From NCBI GenBank assembly GCA_003488965.1, contig DNJW01000343.1:1-8441 (forward strand): a DNA stretch of 8,441 bases, written 5' to 3'. Made by a program: the position numbers and the translations under genes. Of the stretch, positions 6,359 to 8,441 are shown in pieces. The DNA comes from Lachnospiraceae bacterium (lineage in GTDB: Bacteria; Bacillota; Clostridia; Lachnospirales; Lachnospiraceae). The notes beneath the pieces were generated by a model that was given only the letters and a program-made list of their open reading frames with translations, was not told the DNA's origin and made no database searches. Position 1 is the first letter of the stretch, and every line of letters starts with the position of its first letter.

Positions 6359-7807
6359 TTAGACGGAACAGCAGCATTCTTTTATTACCCTGATTTTTCC
6401 CTTTTCTGCCCCTTGTACATGAAAGTCTGCATTTCTATAAGCCAAAATTATTTTGATTATATTTTCATTAATCCGTTCCCCTGGTACAGCTATCGGTATT
6501 CCTGGAGGATATAAATTAATAAACTCAGCCGCTATCCTCCCACAAGCTTTTTCCAGTTCTATGCTCTCTTGTTCCATATCATACGCCTGTGTAAGCGGCA
6601 GTACTGTATCGGCTTTATCAGCAGCTGCGGGCATCATCTTACCACCCAGTCCTATACCTTTATCTCCCTTTTTTATACTCTTATCTATTTCCAGCAATGC
6701 ACGGCATAGCCTGTCTATACCGCTTCTTGTATCCATAGGCGAAAGAATGGCAAGCACATAAGTACCTGCAGCCATCTCCATCTGTAAATGGTATTTATTC
6801 CTTAAAATATGATATAGCTGCTGTCCGGAAATTCTTCCCTTTTCTGCATACATTACCAGCTTGCAAGGATCTAATGCTGCCTTCGGCCCATCAATCTGCG
6901 GTGCTTTTTTTCCTATTTTTATATAATTACAGATACTCAATTCTTTTTCCAAATAGTCTCTGGCTTCTTTCAGCCTGCCCAGCCTTTCCTTGCCTTCTTT
7001 CTCTATTATATCTAAACAACTGCTGATAGATGCCATTAACACATAAGACGGACTGCTCGTCTGAAAAATCCTCAAATATCTTTCCAGCCGTCCTCTGTCT
7101 ACCAGATTGCCATTTACATGAATCAATGCCGTCTGCGTCATAGAAGGCAACGTTTTATGCAAACTATGTATTACAATATCCGCCCCCAGTTTTACCGAAC
7201 TTTCCGGATATTCTTCATGCAATCCAAAATGTGCCCCATGCGCTTCATCAACAATCAACGGTTTTCCATACTTATGGGCAATCAGCGCTATTTCCTTTAT
7301 ATCCGATACCACCCCTTCATAAGTAGGAGATGTCACCAAGACAGCACCTATATCGGAGCATTCCCTCAACTCCTTTTCCACAGATTCCGGAAGCATCTCT
7401 CCTGCCGCTCCGCATTCCTTCCAAATATCTGGATATAAATATGATATCTCCAATTCCCGCAAATAAACACCATGATATACCGATTTATGGCAGTTCCTTG
7501 CCATTAACAGCCTGCTTCCTCTTTTCAGTACTGCAGCAATTGCACTCAAAATCCCGCTTGTACTTCCGTTCACAAGAAAATAAGATGCTTCTGACCCGTA
7601 AATTCTGGCAGCCCTTTCTTGTTCTTTTTTTAAAATTTCTGCTGCACAATGAAGATTATCAAATCCATCTATTTCCGTAATATCCAAACCATACACATCC
7701 GCCAAAACTCCGGCAGCCGATTCCTTGTTTCTCTTATGTCCGGGCATATGAAACGGATAATAATCCGAATCCCTATATTCTTCTAACCGCTCATATAACT
7801 CTGCCAC
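6359..7807 (-). CDS. Orn/Lys/Arg decarboxylase family PLP enzyme (YaaO/SpeA type)
   Basis: A 482-residue fold-type I PLP enzyme of the short Firmicutes group of basic amino acid decarboxylases, without the N-terminal wing domain of E. coli-type enzymes. It shows FHMPGHKR at 19-26, FLVNGSTSG at 77-85, DEAHGAH at 187-193 (the Asp that contacts the PLP ring nitrogen) and SLHKTLP at 215-221, where K218 is the Schiff-base lysine. The C-terminal domain (about 390-470) includes YPPGIPIAVPGE. Family members make polyamines (agmatine, cadaverine or putrescine); the substrate cannot be told from sequence. The start is GTG at 7807-7805 with AAGGGAG (7820-7814) six bases upstream, lying within the end of the HD gene; only two bases separate that stop from the GTG. 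The tail CCCSV is odd. B. subtilis YaaO sits in the same neighbourhood. Confidence 0.93.
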   Translation of the reverse strand: MAELYERLEEYRDSDYYPFHMPGHKRNKESAAGVLADVYGLDITEIDGFDNLHCAAEILKKEQERAARIYGSEASYFLVNGSTSGILSAIAAVLKRGSRLLMARNCHKSVYHGVYLRELEISYLYPDIWKECGAAGEMLPESVEKELRECSDIGAVLVTSPTYEGVVSDIKEIALIAHKYGKPLIVDEAHGAHFGLHEEYPESSVKLGADIVIHSLHKTLPSMTQTALIHVNGNLVDRGRLERYLRIFQTSSPSYVLMASISSCLDIIEKEGKERLGRLKEARDYLEKELSICNYIKIGKKAPQIDGPKAALDPCKLVMYAEKGRISGQQLYHILRNKYHLQMEMAAGTYVLAILSPMDTRSGIDRLCRALLEIDKSIKKGDKGIGLGGKMMPAAADKADTVLPLTQAYDMEQESIELEKACGRIAAEFINLYPPGIPIAVPGERINENIIKIILAYRNADFHVQGAEKGKIRVIKECCCSV

Positions 7808-7809
7808 AA

Positions 7810-8412
7810 CTAACTCCCTTGATATTGTGCCGTCATTTTCTTTCTTTCATAAGTACAAATATTTTCTTTTTTCTTTGATATATATCTTCCATGTTCCTTA
7901 TGAAGCTTCATTGTCTCAAGCATAGAACAATACTTATCCGCTGCCGAAACGATCCATGCCTCCCTGCATTGCGGCGGAATTACTGTTAGCGGCCACATAT
8001 GCTTTTTAATAATATCCCTTTCCCGCGCTGTCAATTCATACTCCTTTGATGCATTTCTTAGCGCTATTCCCGGATGATAAAATCCATGAAGGCGTTTAAT
8101 ATCCCTATGATATTTATCATGCCAGTCATACAGAAAGTAATCATGAAGCAGCGCACCTCTTACCAAATCACGGCGGTTACACTGTATATTCAGCTTCTGG
8201 CTGATTGCAAGACTATAAATTGCTACATTAATGCAATGACTATTTACTGTCATATTTCCATGCTGTATATATTCCCTGGTTTTCATAAAATTATCGGAAG
8301 TAAGAATATCATTTCCATACTCCTTTAAAAGCAAATTCCATTCCTTCTGTTTTTCAAAAAATTTTTTAAATCTTTCTTTTTCTTTTTCGCTTACCCTCTT
8401 TTTGCTTTTCAT
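7810..8412 (-). CDS. HD-domain phosphohydrolase-like protein, substrate unknown
   Basis: A 200-residue protein with a metal-dependent HD fold. The likely metal ligands are H59 (VNSHCINVA), H90-D91 (GALLHDYFLYDW), H109/H113 (LHGFYHPG), H138 (IIKKHMWPLTVIPP) and D159 (VSAADKYCS), so all expected positions are filled. Residues 1-33 are very rich in Lys and Glu and look like a charged helix ahead of the domain. HD proteins hydrolyse phosphate esters such as nucleotides or cyclic dinucleotides, but nothing here names the substrate, and no GYP-type extension or partner domain is present. The frame stays open through the right edge (QKAAQKWEK precedes the ATG) and the site before ATG 8412 is weak (GGGA), so the true start may lie beyond the window. 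It is two bases from the decarboxylase start. Confidence 0.82.
   Translation of the reverse strand: MKSKKRVSEKEKERFKKFFEKQKEWNLLLKEYGNDILTSDNFMKTREYIQHGNMTVNSHCINVAIYSLAISQKLNIQCNRRDLVRGALLHDYFLYDWHDKYHRDIKRLHGFYHPGIALRNASKEYELTARERDIIKKHMWPLTVIPPQCREAWIVSAADKYCSMLETMKLHKEHGRYISKKKENICTYERKKMTAQYQGS
7814..7820 (-). promoter_or_regulatory. Shine-Dalgarno AAGGGAG for the GTG start of the decarboxylase
   Basis: AAGGGAG lies six bases before the GTG at 7807-7805 and inside the last codons of the HD-domain gene. It supports a non-ATG start and suggests that ribosomes finishing the HD gene re-initiate on the decarboxylase. Confidence 0.7.
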
Positions 8413-8441
8413 TTTTTCCCATTTCTGCGCTGCTTTTTGCG

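Noticed and set aside
6335..6370. CGTC-TAA-GACG hairpin at the decarboxylase stop, as a terminator
   Set aside because: The stem is only four pairs plus two beyond a mismatch, the stop codon is the loop, and no T-tract follows, so it is unlikely to terminate.
1..8441. CRISPR array, tRNA or rRNA genes
   Set aside because: No regularly spaced repeats longer than about 12 bp, no tRNA cloverleaf with T-loop signature and no rRNA-like segment were seen by eye.

Overview
The window looks like a chromosomal segment of a low-to-moderate-GC, Gram-positive Clostridia, most likely a Lachnospiraceae relative. The reasons are strong AGGAGG-type ribosome binding sites, a spore-maturation gene (spmA), and a cluster resembling the Bacillus subtilis yaaO...yaaR-holB-yaaT(ricT)...yabB-yabC(rsmI) neighbourhood. 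The family assignments come from reading motifs in the translations; no database search was possible.

Every supported gene lies on the minus strand, so transcription runs from the right edge to the left. In that order: an HD-domain phosphohydrolase (8412-7810, possibly starting beyond the window), a short YaaO/SpeA-type Orn/Lys/Arg decarboxylase starting at GTG (7807-6359), pyruvate kinase (6299-4887), YaaR/DUF327 (4834-4394), the DNA polymerase III delta-prime subunit holB (4381-3374), the PSP1 protein RicT (3361-2453), a TrmN6/YabB-type tRNA methyltransferase (2463-1726) and RsmI (1714-854). Gaps are very short (2-60 bp), one pair overlaps, and I see no convincing terminator inside the cluster, so it probably behaves as one long operon. 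It combines clamp loading (HolB), tRNA and 16S rRNA methylation (TrmN6, RsmI), mRNA processing control (RicT) and central metabolism (pyruvate kinase). Compared with B. subtilis, tmk and darA are absent between the decarboxylase and yaaR, with pyk in their place, and yabA and yazA are absent downstream.

After a 128-bp gap with an imperfect hairpin comes spmA (725-387). It is intact in frame for 112 codons and then breaks off after the conserved TPAGL motif, where unrelated AT-rich DNA begins. The last ~390 bp at the left are the most unusual part. They hold inverted and direct copies of three short sequences (TGAGTTA, TGAAAAATC, TAGGACTAA), a terminator-like hairpin that can be competed by an upstream complementary segment, and the first 16 codons of a gene with a perfect Shine-Dalgarno that runs off the window. 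The simplest reading is the end of an inserted mobile element in spmA, with an attenuator-like leader before its first gene. A developmentally excised, skin-like element is possible but unproven.
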